DNA from: Bacteriovorax stolpii
GTDB taxonomy: Bacteria > Bdellovibrionota > Bacteriovoracia > Bacteriovoracales > Bacteriovoracaceae
Assembly: GCA_945883845.1 (NCBI GenBank)
Contig: CAMCYI010000003.1
Coordinates: forward strand, 62,001-126,000
Reading direction: 5' to 3'
Length of the DNA stretch: 64,000 nt
The notes beneath the pieces are model-generated. The model was given only the letters and a program-made list of their open reading frames with translations. It was not told the DNA's origin and searched no databases. Positions 41,283 through 50,458 of this stretch are shown here, one piece after another. How positions within the stretch are numbered: the stretch's first letter is position 1; every line of letters starts with the position of its first letter. The position numbers and the translations under genes were made by a program.

Positions 41283-42550
41283 GTCAGGTTTCCGTTGTTA
41301 CGGTCATCAATGATGAAGTTGGACTGGCCTTGGAAGTAGGTGTACGCCCAGATGTTTCCAAGTTTTTCAGCATTGTAGATAGGAAGGTTGAGCTTTAGAA
41401 GATTTTCAATCTGATCAGACCGACTCCGATTGGATTCGATAATAAGCCTGACTGGTTCCGAGAGAAAGAGGTGGCGGGAGTGTTTGAGAAGTTTGTCCAC
41501 TTCGGGCGTCGTGTTGCCTTTTGGCAGACCGTACCGGATGAGATGGAAAAGGTGCTGGCCTGGATCCCTGCTTTGATTTGAAAACGCCCAGATTTTCTTC
41601 TCTGAATTTTCCATGATGCAGACTGCGGAACTTCGAACTTTCGAGTCACCTTTGAATAAGGGTGTTCCAAGCAGGGAAGCAAGGGGGAGGACTTTCTGCG
41701 AAGACACAGCGAGGAATGCAGATTTTTTGTTAGTCAGTCCGAAGATATTCGAATTCGGAATCACCTTATCTATAAGGAAGATGGAATTGTCGTAAAGGTT
41801 AAAATCGTAGTTACAGTCAGCGAGATGGTCTTTGCTGCCGGTATTATAAGGAGTGAGTGAAGTGTTTACTATGACCTTCTGGTCCTTCTGGAATTTTCGA
41901 TAGTGGCGGACGAGATCCGCCAGGTTAAAGAAAGGAAGAGTTTCTCCTTCCCTGAGGATTTCTGAACCACGGATGTAATGTGCGGCCAACAGGGGATCAT
42001 CTTTAATTTTTTCTTTTTTCAGGGAAATGATTGTTGAAAATTCTTTTCCGAGAATAAGTTTTTTAGACAGATTTTTCTCGAGCATCTGGACGTAGGATTC
42101 AAGGCTCGTCTTTTTCCCGTACTTTTTCAGAACCCATTCAACTCCAAAGAAGTAGGGATATTGCTCTTCGTGAGACTCTGAGAAGAAATCAAAGTAGCCG
42201 GTATTTCCTTCAACATTGATGAGGATCTGAAGACGAGCGGTAGGGGCCGACTGATCCGGGCGCGAGTAGATCTGAACAAGACTCCATAGCGCAAAGTGAT
42301 CGATAATATCCAGATTCCTATTAAGCTTTTGAAGCATCTTCTGGAAAGCTTTTTGAGTTTCGCCGTTCGTGCCGATCAATTGCTGTAGGGCCGGCTTATC
42401 GTCGTTACAATAAGTTGGAATTTTTGACGTATTCTTTCGGTATGAATCGCTGACGAGAGGCGTATCAATTTTAGCAATAAAATATGAACATCCCGTCAGG
42501 ACGAAAAAAAACAAAGAGAAAAAGAATGATAAAATCTTATTCATCTTCAT
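41273..42550 (-). CDS. lipoprotein of unknown function
   Basis: The 425-residue product has a very hydrophobic signal (ILSFFFSLFFFVLTGC) with Cys21 as the lipidation site. The mature protein is mixed alpha/beta, with many lysines and a few cysteines. It contains stretches such as RLQILINVEGNTGYFDFF near 105-122 and VRLIIESNRSRSDQIENLL near 370-388, but no known motif. It sits between a 110-residue protein gene (14-base overlap) and the ferredoxin gene (10-base overlap), so the three form one operon of unknown purpose. Confidence 0.7.
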   Translation of the reverse strand: MKMNKILSFFFSLFFFVLTGCSYFIAKIDTPLVSDSYRKNTSKIPTYCNDDKPALQQLIGTNGETQKAFQKMLQKLNRNLDIIDHFALWSLVQIYSRPDQSAPTARLQILINVEGNTGYFDFFSESHEEQYPYFFGVEWVLKKYGKKTSLESYVQMLEKNLSKKLILGKEFSTIISLKKEKIKDDPLLAAHYIRGSEILREGETLPFFNLADLVRHYRKFQKDQKVIVNTSLTPYNTGSKDHLADCNYDFNLYDNSIFLIDKVIPNSNIFGLTNKKSAFLAVSSQKVLPLASLLGTPLFKGDSKVRSSAVCIMENSEKKIWAFSNQSRDPGQHLFHLIRYGLPKGNTTPEVDKLLKHSRHLFLSEPVRLIIESNRSRSDQIENLLKLNLPIYNAEKLGNIWAYTYFQGQSNFIIDDRNNGNLTCR

Positions 42551-42869
42551 CTAGAACAATGTCCGGTGATGAATGGTTATGAGCGAGCTTGAACCTTTCG
42601 TGAATGTCCTGGCCCTGGTCCATGAGTTTAGCTTTTTTATTCAACGGACGCAGAAGAGCTACGATAAACAATCCTCCATGCTCGTTTGTTGACACACTTT
42701 GTGTACTCACATCGATGATTTCAAAACCACTATTAGAAATTCCGGCCATGATTTTATCAAATTCTCTTTCACGGTAGCCTGTATTCCGATGAGGAGGGGC
42801 AGGTATATAGTAGGTGAAGGTCTGAAGTGGGAGGCCCTTCTTCGATGAGCTTCTTGGTCTGTTATTCAT
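42537..42869 (-). CDS. hypothetical protein, first gene of a three-gene operon
   Basis: The 110-residue protein has no signal peptide. The first 25 residues are basic and Ser/Pro-rich. The middle (REREFDKIMAGISNSGFEIIDVSTQSV) looks like a helix followed by a strand, and GLFIVALLRPL near 66-76 is a hydrophobic strand; the tail is acidic (DIVLDEDE). This could be a small alpha/beta domain similar to DUF4177-type proteins, but the match is not firm. It overlaps the lipoprotein gene by 14 bases. Confidence 0.6.
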   Translation of the reverse strand: MNNRPRSSSKKGLPLQTFTYYIPAPPHRNTGYREREFDKIMAGISNSGFEIIDVSTQSVSTNEHGGLFIVALLRPLNKKAKLMDQGQDIHERFKLAHNHSSPDIVLDEDE

Positions 42870-43014
42870 GAGTGCAGCTCCACAAAACGTTTGGTTTCCA
42901 CATGTTGAGATGAGATGAGGAAATTATTAAACCAGAGCTCACTCAAATTGTTGAGTGGCTTCTTCTCCATTTTAAATAAGATCACTTGGAAAAAGTTTCC
43001 CACCTATATTTTTC

Positions 43015-43042
43015 TTTGTCCTAAAAAAAGATTGGGTATAAT
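43015..43042 (+). promoter_or_regulatory. promoter of the candidate small RNA
   Basis: A perfect -10 box TATAAT (43037-43042) lies 16 bases after TTTGTC (43015-43020). No coding frame follows, and the transcript would start near 43049. Confidence 0.6.
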
Positions 43043-43046
43043 GAAA

Positions 43047-43122
43047 GTAAGATGTGACAGGATGTCACTCTCAAAGGCACGATGCCGAAAAGAAGGGAGC
43101 CAAGCAGGGGCTCCCTTTTTTA
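43047..43122 (+). ncRNA. candidate small RNA with three hairpins, about 75 bases
   Basis: Between a TATAAT promoter and a T-run there are three ordered stems: GTGAC-AGGAT-GTCAC (43054-43068), GGCA-CGA-TGCC (43076-43086) and the terminator GGGAGC/GCTCCC (43095-43115) followed by TTTTTTT. There is no ribosome binding site and no frame longer than a few codons. The element stands alone in a 542-base gap and is about 290 bases upstream of the RCC1-like genes. I could not match it to a known family. A free-standing sRNA or a terminating riboswitch are both possible; the lack of a downstream gene for 290 bases favours the sRNA. Confidence 0.6.
43095..43122 (+). terminator. intrinsic terminator of the candidate small RNA
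   Basis: GGGAGC and GCTCCC pair around CAAGCAGGG and are followed by seven T residues. Confidence 0.8.
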
Positions 43123-43340
43123 TTTCCCTCACGTGAAATTCTATCTAATTTTTTCAGTTTTCACTCACAAATCTTTCATTGTATCGAAGCTCCTCAGGAT
43201 TTAACTCATCTAGCTTTTCTAGGTTCTTTGATACTTTTTGATACTTTTTATTTTACGAATCCAGCATAAATGAAGTGCGGAGGAATGTAAGCATGGTTGC
43301 CTGACTGAAATGGTCGGTCGACACAGAGACACGTCTTTAG
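43123..43340. other. AT-rich intergenic stretch without a gene
   Basis: No frame with a ribosome binding site is seen. A short tandem repeat of CTTTTTGATA type (two and a half copies) occurs near 43220-43245. The rest looks like plain promoter-upstream DNA of the RCC1 operon. Confidence 0.5.
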
Positions 43341-43370
43341 TTGAAGTAGTCGAATTCATCTTTATATAAT
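43341..43370 (+). promoter_or_regulatory. promoter of the RCC1 gene pair
   Basis: TTGAAG (43341-43346), an 18-base spacer and a perfect TATAAT (43365-43370) lie 41 bases before the ATG at 43412, which has AAGGA as ribosome binding site. Confidence 0.75.
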
Positions 43371-43411
43371 CATGGGAATTAAATAACGGCTTCGCAAAAG
43401 GAATCTCCAAG

Positions 43412-44515
43412 ATGAATAAACTATTCATTTTCTTATTGGGTTTTATGACCCTAGCTAGTGCTTTAGCGGCACCACTTCCTGTGATCCCTCAATCCGGGGC
43501 CATGTCGAACCATAGTTGCACGCTGATTGGAACCGAACTTGTCTGTTGGGGATCCAATACCCGCGGACAAATCGGAGACTCAACGGTTACCGATGTTCAT
43601 TTCCCTCAAACCGTCATCCCCAAAGCGGTTGGAGGTGTATCAATGGGAAGCGAACACACCTGCGGTTTACACGAAAGCAAGGTCAAGTGTTGGGGCACCA
43701 ATGAAGAAGGACAGATCAACTACACGGACGAGAATGGCCAATCTGGACCATGGGAAGTTTTAGATGGAGCCCTCAAAGGAACCTTAATATCGACTGGTGA
43801 TGCTCACTCTTGTGGTGTCATGAACGCTAAACTTTATTGCTGGGGACGAAACACTTTTGGGCAGCTTGGAGATTCCAGTAATACCGAGTCAAACACACCT
43901 CGTGTAGCAATCACTGCGGGCGTTGTCCAAGTGAAGGCAGGGGCCAACCACACTTGTGCGATTATCGCCGCTGGCGCTTTGAAGTGTTGGGGAAATAATG
44001 AAGATGGCCAACTTGGCATCAACACCAATACGAGCATCAATGCACCAAGTACGACGATCACCACGGGAGTGACTCAGGTGCGTTTAGGTGAAAAGCATAC
44101 CTGCTACGTAAAGACAGGGGCTCTGTTTTGTATGGGCAATAACGACCACGGTCAGCTAGGTACAGGAGATACCACAGCATCAAGCATCCCTGTGGAGGTG
44201 ATTTCGGCTGGTGTCACTTCAGTTGAACTAGGTGCAAATCATACTTGTGCCATTCGCTACGGGTCTCTTCGTTGTTGGGGCGACAATACTTACGGTCAGC
44301 TTGGCAATGGGGATACGACTGATATTCTGAGTCCGTCTGTCATCGTAGGATTAAATGTCTCAGCAGTTGGAGCGGGGAAGGACCACACTTGTTCTGTGAA
44401 AAATTTTATCCAGTATTGCACGGGGAAAAATGATCATGGTCAACTGGGCGATGGATCTGTCACCGATAGCTCTGAATTTGTCGAAGTCCTTCTGTTTAAA
44501 AAGGCTAAGCAATGA
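43412..44515 (+). CDS. exported RCC1-like seven-repeat beta-propeller protein, copy 1
   Basis: The 367-residue product has a signal peptide ending near ALAA and then seven repeats of about 48 residues. Each repeat has the core HTC....LxCWGxNxxGQLGdgs, typical of RCC1/BLIP-II propellers, and seven repeats fit one closed seven-bladed propeller. In every repeat the HTC and CWG cysteines are spaced about 10-12 residues apart and could form one disulfide per blade, which suits an exported protein. A role in surface binding or protein-protein contact is likely; the partner is unknown. The stop overlaps the next gene's start in ATGA. Confidence 0.88.
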   Translation: MNKLFIFLLGFMTLASALAAPLPVIPQSGAMSNHSCTLIGTELVCWGSNTRGQIGDSTVTDVHFPQTVIPKAVGGVSMGSEHTCGLHESKVKCWGTNEEGQINYTDENGQSGPWEVLDGALKGTLISTGDAHSCGVMNAKLYCWGRNTFGQLGDSSNTESNTPRVAITAGVVQVKAGANHTCAIIAAGALKCWGNNEDGQLGINTNTSINAPSTTITTGVTQVRLGEKHTCYVKTGALFCMGNNDHGQLGTGDTTASSIPVEVISAGVTSVELGANHTCAIRYGSLRCWGDNTYGQLGNGDTTDILSPSVIVGLNVSAVGAGKDHTCSVKNFIQYCTGKNDHGQLGDGSVTDSSEFVEVLLFKKAKQ

Positions 44516-45618
44516 AATCTCTTTTACTCGCATTCTCTTTATTCGTTTCTACTTTCGTTTTTGCTGTTCCTGTTCCGCAATCCGGATCTATGGCCAAGCA
44601 TACGTGCATAGTTGAAACCGGCGCACTTCTTTGTTGGGGTCTAAATGACGAAGGTCAGCTAGGGACGGGAAGTACTCTTAGCGAAAAAGTGCCCGTCTTG
44701 GTTATTGAAAAAGGTGTATTAAAAGTATCATTGGGTGAGAAACATACTTGCGCCACACTTACTGGAGGCATGCTTAAGTGTTGGGGTAAAAATGATGATG
44801 GGCAACTTGGAGATAATTCAACGACCTCTCAACTTTTACCGAAGACCATTGTTGCTGCTGGGGTAACAGATATCTCTGCTGGAGCAACTCATTCGTGTGC
44901 TGTTTTTGCAAAGGGTGAAGTTAAGTGTTGGGGAAATAATGATGACGGCCAGCTTGGAAATTCTTCTACTGTTGACAGCCTGATTCCGGTTCGAGCTTTT
45001 GTCGCCGGGGGAACTCAAGTCAGTGCTGGCGGAAATCACACCTGTGCCGTTATTTTGAAAAAACTCCGCTGCTGGGGAAATAATGATGAGGGGCAGTTTG
45101 GAAACTCGACGACAAATTCGAGCACTTCTCCAGTGCTCGTCAACGTCTTGGATCAGCCTGTGCAGAAAGTGACAGCTGGCCGGACTCACACTTGCGTTAT
45201 TGCAGGTGACCTCCTTGAAAACCAACGCTGGCTTCACTGTGCTGGAAAAAATAACAAAGGCCAGATCGGTTTCGGTGATCCATCAGACACTCCAAATGTT
45301 TTAAATTTTGAAGCGGTCCTTTACTTTGATATATTTGATGTCGTAATTGGAGAGGAGCATACCTGTGCACTCTTCAACAATTCGATGAAATGCTGGGGCT
45401 CAAATCAGTATGGTAAATTCGGAAATGGTACGACGGTTGATATTTTAGCCCCTACGACTGTGACTCAACGTGGAGTGAGCGGAATTTCTTCAGGTGCAGA
45501 ACACGTTTGTTTTACAAGATTCGGTCTTATGAGCTGTGCTGGACTTGGTACAGATGGTCAGCTAGGTGACAGTACAGAATCATCAAGCGATGTCTTTGTT
45601 TCTCCTATTTTGCAGTAG
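44512..45618 (+). CDS. exported RCC1-like seven-repeat beta-propeller protein, copy 2
   Basis: The 368-residue product is a paralogue of the preceding one with the same layout: signal peptide (cleavage near VFAV), a QSGSMAKHTC opening matching QSGAMSNHSC of copy 1, and seven RCC1-type repeats. Blade 5 is longer (HTCVIAGDLLENQRWLHCAG), and blades 5 and 7 read CAG instead of CWG. The two genes overlap by 4 bases, so they are co-translated and may form a pair. Sequence between repeats has drifted, so the duplication is not recent. Confidence 0.88.
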   Translation: MKSLLLAFSLFVSTFVFAVPVPQSGSMAKHTCIVETGALLCWGLNDEGQLGTGSTLSEKVPVLVIEKGVLKVSLGEKHTCATLTGGMLKCWGKNDDGQLGDNSTTSQLLPKTIVAAGVTDISAGATHSCAVFAKGEVKCWGNNDDGQLGNSSTVDSLIPVRAFVAGGTQVSAGGNHTCAVILKKLRCWGNNDEGQFGNSTTNSSTSPVLVNVLDQPVQKVTAGRTHTCVIAGDLLENQRWLHCAGKNNKGQIGFGDPSDTPNVLNFEAVLYFDIFDVVIGEEHTCALFNNSMKCWGSNQYGKFGNGTTVDILAPTTVTQRGVSGISSGAEHVCFTRFGLMSCAGLGTDGQLGDSTESSSDVFVSPILQ

Positions 45619-45670
45619 GCTTTTAAAATAATCTTGGGCCATAATACTTTGATATACATTCAAGGTAATT

Positions 45671-47176
45671 ATGGTCCCATCAGAAAAAGCAAAAGAATTT
45701 CTTAAAATCGCTCCCCAATTCAAACTCGGACATCTCGTCACGGAAAGTTTTCATCCGAAAACGACGAGACTCTCGTTTATCGCTGAGGAAAGTGTTGAAG
45801 CCGCTCATGCACTTCTTCAAGAAGTAGATCGCGATGCCCTCACCATCATGCGTTCCAAAGAGGGAGATCTGTGGGCGCTGGCCGAAGCGATAAAACAAAC
45901 ATTATCAAATGGTCACCGTATCTATATGTGTGGTTGCGGGGCCACTGGTCGCTTGTCGCTGGTTCTCGAAACTCTTTATCGACAGCTTCATTCGGGCGAG
46001 GACCGGGTTTTTTCTTTCATGGCAGGCGGTGATTTTGCTTTGATTAAATCTGTCGAAAGCTTTGAAGACAGAACTGAGTACGGTGAAAAACAGTTGATGG
46101 AACTGGGCTTTCGTAATGGAGATTTACTCCTTGCCTCTACTGAGGGAGGGGAAACTCCATTTGTTATCGGTGCGGCCAATAAGGCTGCCTTTGTTTCAGA
46201 GAACAAACCATTTTTCCTATACTGTAATCCTGATAATGTCCTGGAACCGATTCATCGGTCCCGCGAAGTGATTCAGAATAAAAACATTCATAAAATTAAT
46301 CTGACGGTCGGAGCGATGTCGATTTCTGGATCAACCCGCATGCAGGCCTCAACTGTCCTCATGCTCGCTATCGGTGTAGGACTTCTACATCGGCATCGGA
46401 ATGAGATTGAGTTCGGCACTTTTTATCAGAATTATCTTTCACGTTTAATGGAAACTGATTACTCGCAAATGGCCCCGTTTACATCAGCAGAAGCCGAAGT
46501 CTATCGGAAGAAAACCTATGTGAACTATGTGACAGATCCCTTCCTCGGTATAAGTATTCTGACTGATACGACAGAAAGATCTCCGACGTTTTCATTACGC
46601 GCATTTGAAAATCGTCTTGATCCAAATCATGAGCATGGACTCTGCTACCTGTTTCTACCGGAAGCTGAAACTTCTGAGCACGCATGGACTGAGCTTCTCT
46701 GGAGAAAACCGCGGCCGCTTCACTGGGATGAACTCGATGGAAAGATCAGTCATGAAAGGGTTCTCGGTTTTGATATCTCCGGTCAGGGGGAAGTTCATCG
46801 TTCGAAGATTATTCCTACGAAGTCTTTTTCAGTTTTTTATCAGAAAGATACAGTGACTTTCAAATTCCAGGGCCATGAACTGAATCTGAAATGGGGAAGT
46901 GATCCGCTTTTTAATCACCTGATGGTGAAAATGCTTCTGAATGCTCACTCGACTCTCATTATGGGACTTCTGGGACGTTATCAGGGGAATGTGATGACTT
47001 GGGTAAGACCTTCGAATAACAAACTCATCGACCGCGCTGCTCGCTACATTCAGCAACTCGCGAAGCAGGCAGGTAAGTCTGCAACTTATGAAACTGTGGT
47101 GGAAAAGATTTTCGAAGAAATAGAAATCGTGAACGAAGATGAGCCAGTGGTTCTGAGAGTTCTCGAAAAACTCTAG
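45671..47176 (+). CDS. SIS-domain protein of the MurQ / glucokinase-regulator type
   Basis: The first 220 residues follow N-acetylmuramic acid 6-phosphate etherase: [11 protein letters not shown] near 78-88, [19 protein letters not shown] near 116-134, [20 protein letters not shown] near 153-172 and [10 protein letters not shown] near 218-227. The C-terminal end again looks like MurQ ([22 protein letters not shown] near 448-469). Between them about 180 residues are inserted, giving 501 residues against about 300 for MurQ, close to the double-SIS plan of the eukaryotic glucokinase regulator. It may cleave MurNAc-6-P from recycled or prey wall, or only bind sugar phosphates. Confidence 0.8.
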   Translation: MVPSEKAKEFLKIAPQFKLGHLVTESFHPKTTRLSFIAEESVEAAHALLQEVDRDALTIMRSKEGDLWALAEAIKQTLSNGHRIYMCGCGATGRLSLVLETLYRQLHSGEDRVFSFMAGGDFALIKSVESFEDRTEYGEKQLMELGFRNGDLLLASTEGGETPFVIGAANKAAFVSENKPFFLYCNPDNVLEPIHRSREVIQNKNIHKINLTVGAMSISGSTRMQASTVLMLAIGVGLLHRHRNEIEFGTFYQNYLSRLMETDYSQMAPFTSAEAEVYRKKTYVNYVTDPFLGISILTDTTERSPTFSLRAFENRLDPNHEHGLCYLFLPEAETSEHAWTELLWRKPRPLHWDELDGKISHERVLGFDISGQGEVHRSKIIPTKSFSVFYQKDTVTFKFQGHELNLKWGSDPLFNHLMVKMLLNAHSTLIMGLLGRYQGNVMTWVRPSNNKLIDRAARYIQQLAKQAGKSATYETVVEKIFEEIEIVNEDEPVVLRVLEKL

Positions 47177-47340
47177 CTCTTTTTAGAGTCGTCTTTGTCT
47201 TCGCCCTCTTTCACGCCTTTTTTGAAATTCTTGATGGATTCACCAAGAGCACTGCCAAGTTGCGGAAGTTTTTTTCCGCCGAAGAAAAGAACCACTATCA
47301 ATAAAATGACCAGCAGTTCGCTCATACCCAGACCCATCAT
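47173..47340 (-). CDS. tatA: twin-arginine translocase subunit TatA/TatE
   Basis: A 55-residue frame on the minus strand encodes a classical TatA. A short periplasmic start is followed by one membrane helix ([12 protein letters not shown], residues 9-20), the [10 protein letters not shown] hinge and an amphipathic helix ([13 protein letters not shown]) before a charged tail. TatA oligomers form the passage for folded proteins in the inner membrane. AAGGA stands 8 bases before the ATG at 47340. Its stop overlaps the convergent MurQ-like gene by 4 bases. No tatB or tatC lies nearby. Confidence 0.9.
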   Translation of the reverse strand: MMGLGMSELLVILLIVVLFFGGKKLPQLGSALGESIKNFKKGVKEGEDKDDSKKS

Positions 47341-47376
47341 ATGCAAATCCTTGTTTCAAATTCTCAGTCCATTCTA

Positions 47377-47901
47377 CTAGTAAAGTCGCGAGAGTTCCAT
47401 TCCGTACTTACCAGGGGAATAGTTCGCCATTCTAACGTTCTTCATCTCTTCGTACTGCTTTGATCCATTACTCATAGAAGCGTAGGGGAAAATGGCGATT
47501 CCTCCGCGGGGAGTGAAATCACCCATGACTTCAATGTACTTAGGCTTCATCAGCTTAAAGAGGTCCTTGCAGATCTTCTGAACACAATCCTCATGGAAAT
47601 CGCCATGGTTCCTGAAGCTGAAAAGGTAGATCTTCAAAGATTTAGACTCCACCATCTCTTTATCGGCAATGTAGTTAATAAAAATTTTAGCAAAGTCCGG
47701 CTGGCCCGTTTTCGGACAGAGGGATGTGAACTCCGTACAAATGAAGGTCGTCCAGGCGTCGTTATCGGGGTTCTTGTTCGGGAACTTTTCCAGAACCTTC
47801 GGAGAGTAGGTTTCAGGATAATCAGTTTTCGTGTTGCCCAAGAGGGTAACCCCTTTGAGTTCTGGAGCTTTCCGGCCTTCGGATTTCGCTTTTTTCGCCA
47901 T
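47377..47901 (-). CDS. queF: NADPH-dependent 7-cyano-7-deazaguanine reductase QueF
   Basis: QueF reduces preQ0 to preQ1 in queuosine synthesis. The 174-residue product has the catalytic cysteine in [14 protein letters not shown] (Cys62) with Asp69 following, the substrate and NADPH segment [22 protein letters not shown] near 85-106 and GDFTPRGGI. It belongs to the short, single-domain type. The first 20 residues are basic ([12 protein letters not shown]). No other queuosine gene is in the window. It is divergent from the ferrochelatase fusion, with 95 bases between. Confidence 0.95.
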   Translation of the reverse strand: MAKKAKSEGRKAPELKGVTLLGNTKTDYPETYSPKVLEKFPNKNPDNDAWTTFICTEFTSLCPKTGQPDFAKIFINYIADKEMVESKSLKIYLFSFRNHGDFHEDCVQKICKDLFKLMKPKYIEVMGDFTPRGGIAIFPYASMSNGSKQYEEMKNVRMANYSPGKYGMELSRLY

Positions 47902-47996
47902 GGATTCAACCCTTGTTCATGCTTTGATTCTAGTCATTTAGCTTTCTATATGACATTCTCGACAACTCTTACAACTACTAAGGTGATTATACCCTT

Positions 47997-50429
47997 ATGA
48001 CGACTAAAACTAAAGTCATCTTAGGACAACTTGGTTCGCCTAAATCAACCAAAGTCTCAGATGTCCGGCACTATCTTAGAGAATTTCTGGGTGACCCGCG
48101 TGTAGTAGACATTAATCCGTGGGTCTGGAAAATCATCCTGAACCTGTTCGTTCTTCCTTTTCGTCCCAGAAAATCGGCTGAGGCCTATAGCCGAATTGCA
48201 GGGCCTGATGGATTCCCTCTGGTTACCAATACGATCGAAGTGGCAAATTCTTTACGTCCTCTTCTGGACCCGAATCTTGAAATCAATCATGCCTTCCTCC
48301 TGAGTGATCCACGCATTGGCGATGTTCTGACGGAGTGGGAAAAAGAAGATCCCTTTACGAGGGCCAGTAAAGTTCTGGTTCTTCCGCAGTTCCCCCAGTA
48401 TGCCGAAAGTACCATTGGTGCTGTTGTCGATGTTCTCGGCGGGGAACTTGGAAAGAGAGTGAATCTTCCTACGTTCACCGTTCTTTCTTCTTACCACCGC
48501 TCTCGCGCGTTCATTGATAACTCAGTCAAAATGATTGAAAAAACATTGGCCGAAAAAAAAGATCTCGATGAAGTCGTGATTTCTTTTCACGGCATTCCTT
48601 TACGTAGAGTTCTGGAAAAGAAAGATCTCTATCTCCAGCACTGTCTGGAAACTTACGAGTTGATCAAAGAAAGATTGAAGACTTCAATTCCCGTATCGAT
48701 GACTTTTCAGTCACGTTTCGGTCGCGAAGTCTGGCTCGGCCCTTACACTGATGAGACCATCAGAAATAAGGTCAATAAAGGTTCTAAGAAAATAGCCGTC
48801 TATTGCCCGAGTTTTGTTGTGGACTGTCTGGAGACAACTGATGAGATCGGGACCGAACTAGGTCACGCCGTTAAAGAACTCGGAGGTGAGCTCACTCACA
48901 TTCCTTGTCTCAATACAAATCCAGAATGGATCCGCGATTATGCGGGGTTCATTAATACGTACGCCAACGGAAACGAAGCGGATCGTGAAAATCTTTTTTA
49001 CCCTATCGATATCAAAAAAAGGTACGAGGCCATGATCCAGGAACAACACAAGCACGCTCCGTCAAAAATGCCGGAAGAAGCAAAAAAAGTTTTGAAGCTT
49101 GTTTTTCTTACGATGTTTCTCGACCTGGTTGGCTTCTCGATTATTTTTCCGATGTTTCCCGCGATGGCGAAATACTACCTGAGTGTTGATAAGGATAACT
49201 TCTTTCTTAGTGGGATGATGAATCTCATCGGCAGCATTCAATCTCTCTCTACGACAACTGATGGTACACCACAGATGAGCACGATCGTTCTCTTCGGAGG
49301 ACTTCTCGGTGCGCTCTATTCTTTACTTCAATTCGTTGCCGCTCCTTTATGGGGTGGTCTTTCAGACCGCATAGGAAGAAGGCCAGTGCTTCTCATTTCA
49401 GTTTTCGGACTTTTCATCAGCTATCTCATCTGGATTTTTTCCGGATCATTTACTCTTCTGATCGTGGCCCGTTTACTAGGCGGATTCATGTCGGGAAATC
49501 TCTCTATTGCCACGGCCGTAGTAAGTGATGTCACTGACGAGAAAAACCGCTCTAAAGGCATGGCCATTGTAGGGATTGCATTTGCTTTCGGATTTATTTT
49601 TGGTCCTGCACTCGGTGGAATCCTCTCTATGTATAATCCCATTGCTCATCATCCTGAGTGGGAAGTATATGGGATTAATCCTTTCTCAACACCGGCACTT
49701 CTCGCTGCGGTCTTATGTTTTATCAATTTCTTTTCGATCCTTCGCTTGTTTCCTGAAACGCTCAAGAAGGGAGATAGATCTCACCTCACCACAAGAAGTA
49801 ACAACCCGTTTAAACTTTTCAAGCCAGTTCCTATCAGAGGTGTGAATCTCACGAATCTTGCTTACTTTCTTTTTATCACCGCTTTTTCCGGCATGGAATT
49901 CACACTGACTTTTCTTGCCGTTGAACGACTTGGTTACACCTCGATGGACAACGCTTACATGTTTATCTTCATCGGTTTTGTGATTGGAATGGTTCAAGGT
50001 GGATATGTCAGAAGAAAAGCTCACGAGGTAGGTGAGATTAAGATGGGCTTCCAGGGACTTCTTACGGTTATTCCCGGACTCGTCCTCCTGGCCTTCGCTC
50101 AATCAGCATTCATGCTTTATGCGGGGCTCTTTTTTCTCGCTGTCGGGTCGGCCATGGCTATCCCGTGTCTCACAACTCTGATTTCTTTTTATTCGCCGAA
50201 ACACATGCAGGGCCAGAGTCATGGTATTTTCCGTTCTCTTGGTGCTCTTGGGAGAGTCGTGGGCCCTATTTACGCATCTCTTGTTTACTGGAAATATGGT
50301 TCAATGAATGCGTACATCATCGGAGCTGTTCTTATTATTCTGCCTGCGTTGGTAACAAAAATTCTTCCGCCCATTCCTAAGACGACGACTGATAGCAATC
50401 CTGTTGCTTCTGATGAAATTTTAACCTGA
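47997..50429 (+). CDS. fusion protein: ferrochelatase (HemH) plus MFS transporter
   Basis: The 810-residue product joins two complete parts. Residues 1-340 are ferrochelatase, the last enzyme of haem synthesis: LGQLGSPKS, LREFLGDPRVVD, SFHGIPLRR near 195 (catalytic His), SRFGREVWLGPYTD near 240 and CPSFVVDCLETTDEIGTE near 268-286 (metal-site Glu). After a short charged linker (340-362), residues 365-790 are a 12-helix major facilitator of the TetA/DHA1 type, with motif A GGLSDRIGRRPVLL near 450-463 and a GFIFGPALGG helix. No stop or frameshift separates them. Known ferrochelatases are single-domain. A role in moving haem, a porphyrin or iron is inferred from the fusion alone. Confidence 0.9.
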   Translation: MTTKTKVILGQLGSPKSTKVSDVRHYLREFLGDPRVVDINPWVWKIILNLFVLPFRPRKSAEAYSRIAGPDGFPLVTNTIEVANSLRPLLDPNLEINHAFLLSDPRIGDVLTEWEKEDPFTRASKVLVLPQFPQYAESTIGAVVDVLGGELGKRVNLPTFTVLSSYHRSRAFIDNSVKMIEKTLAEKKDLDEVVISFHGIPLRRVLEKKDLYLQHCLETYELIKERLKTSIPVSMTFQSRFGREVWLGPYTDETIRNKVNKGSKKIAVYCPSFVVDCLETTDEIGTELGHAVKELGGELTHIPCLNTNPEWIRDYAGFINTYANGNEADRENLFYPIDIKKRYEAMIQEQHKHAPSKMPEEAKKVLKLVFLTMFLDLVGFSIIFPMFPAMAKYYLSVDKDNFFLSGMMNLIGSIQSLSTTTDGTPQMSTIVLFGGLLGALYSLLQFVAAPLWGGLSDRIGRRPVLLISVFGLFISYLIWIFSGSFTLLIVARLLGGFMSGNLSIATAVVSDVTDEKNRSKGMAIVGIAFAFGFIFGPALGGILSMYNPIAHHPEWEVYGINPFSTPALLAAVLCFINFFSILRLFPETLKKGDRSHLTTRSNNPFKLFKPVPIRGVNLTNLAYFLFITAFSGMEFTLTFLAVERLGYTSMDNAYMFIFIGFVIGMVQGGYVRRKAHEVGEIKMGFQGLLTVIPGLVLLAFAQSAFMLYAGLFFLAVGSAMAIPCLTTLISFYSPKHMQGQSHGIFRSLGALGRVVGPIYASLVYWKYGSMNAYIIGAVLIILPALVTKILPPIPKTTTDSNPVASDEILT

Positions 50430-50458
50430 TTAATTAATTGGTATGGCGTAAATCTATA

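Noticed and set aside
47593..48000. 135-codon plus-strand frame over queF
   Set aside because: It is antisense to the conserved queF gene and has no start signal.
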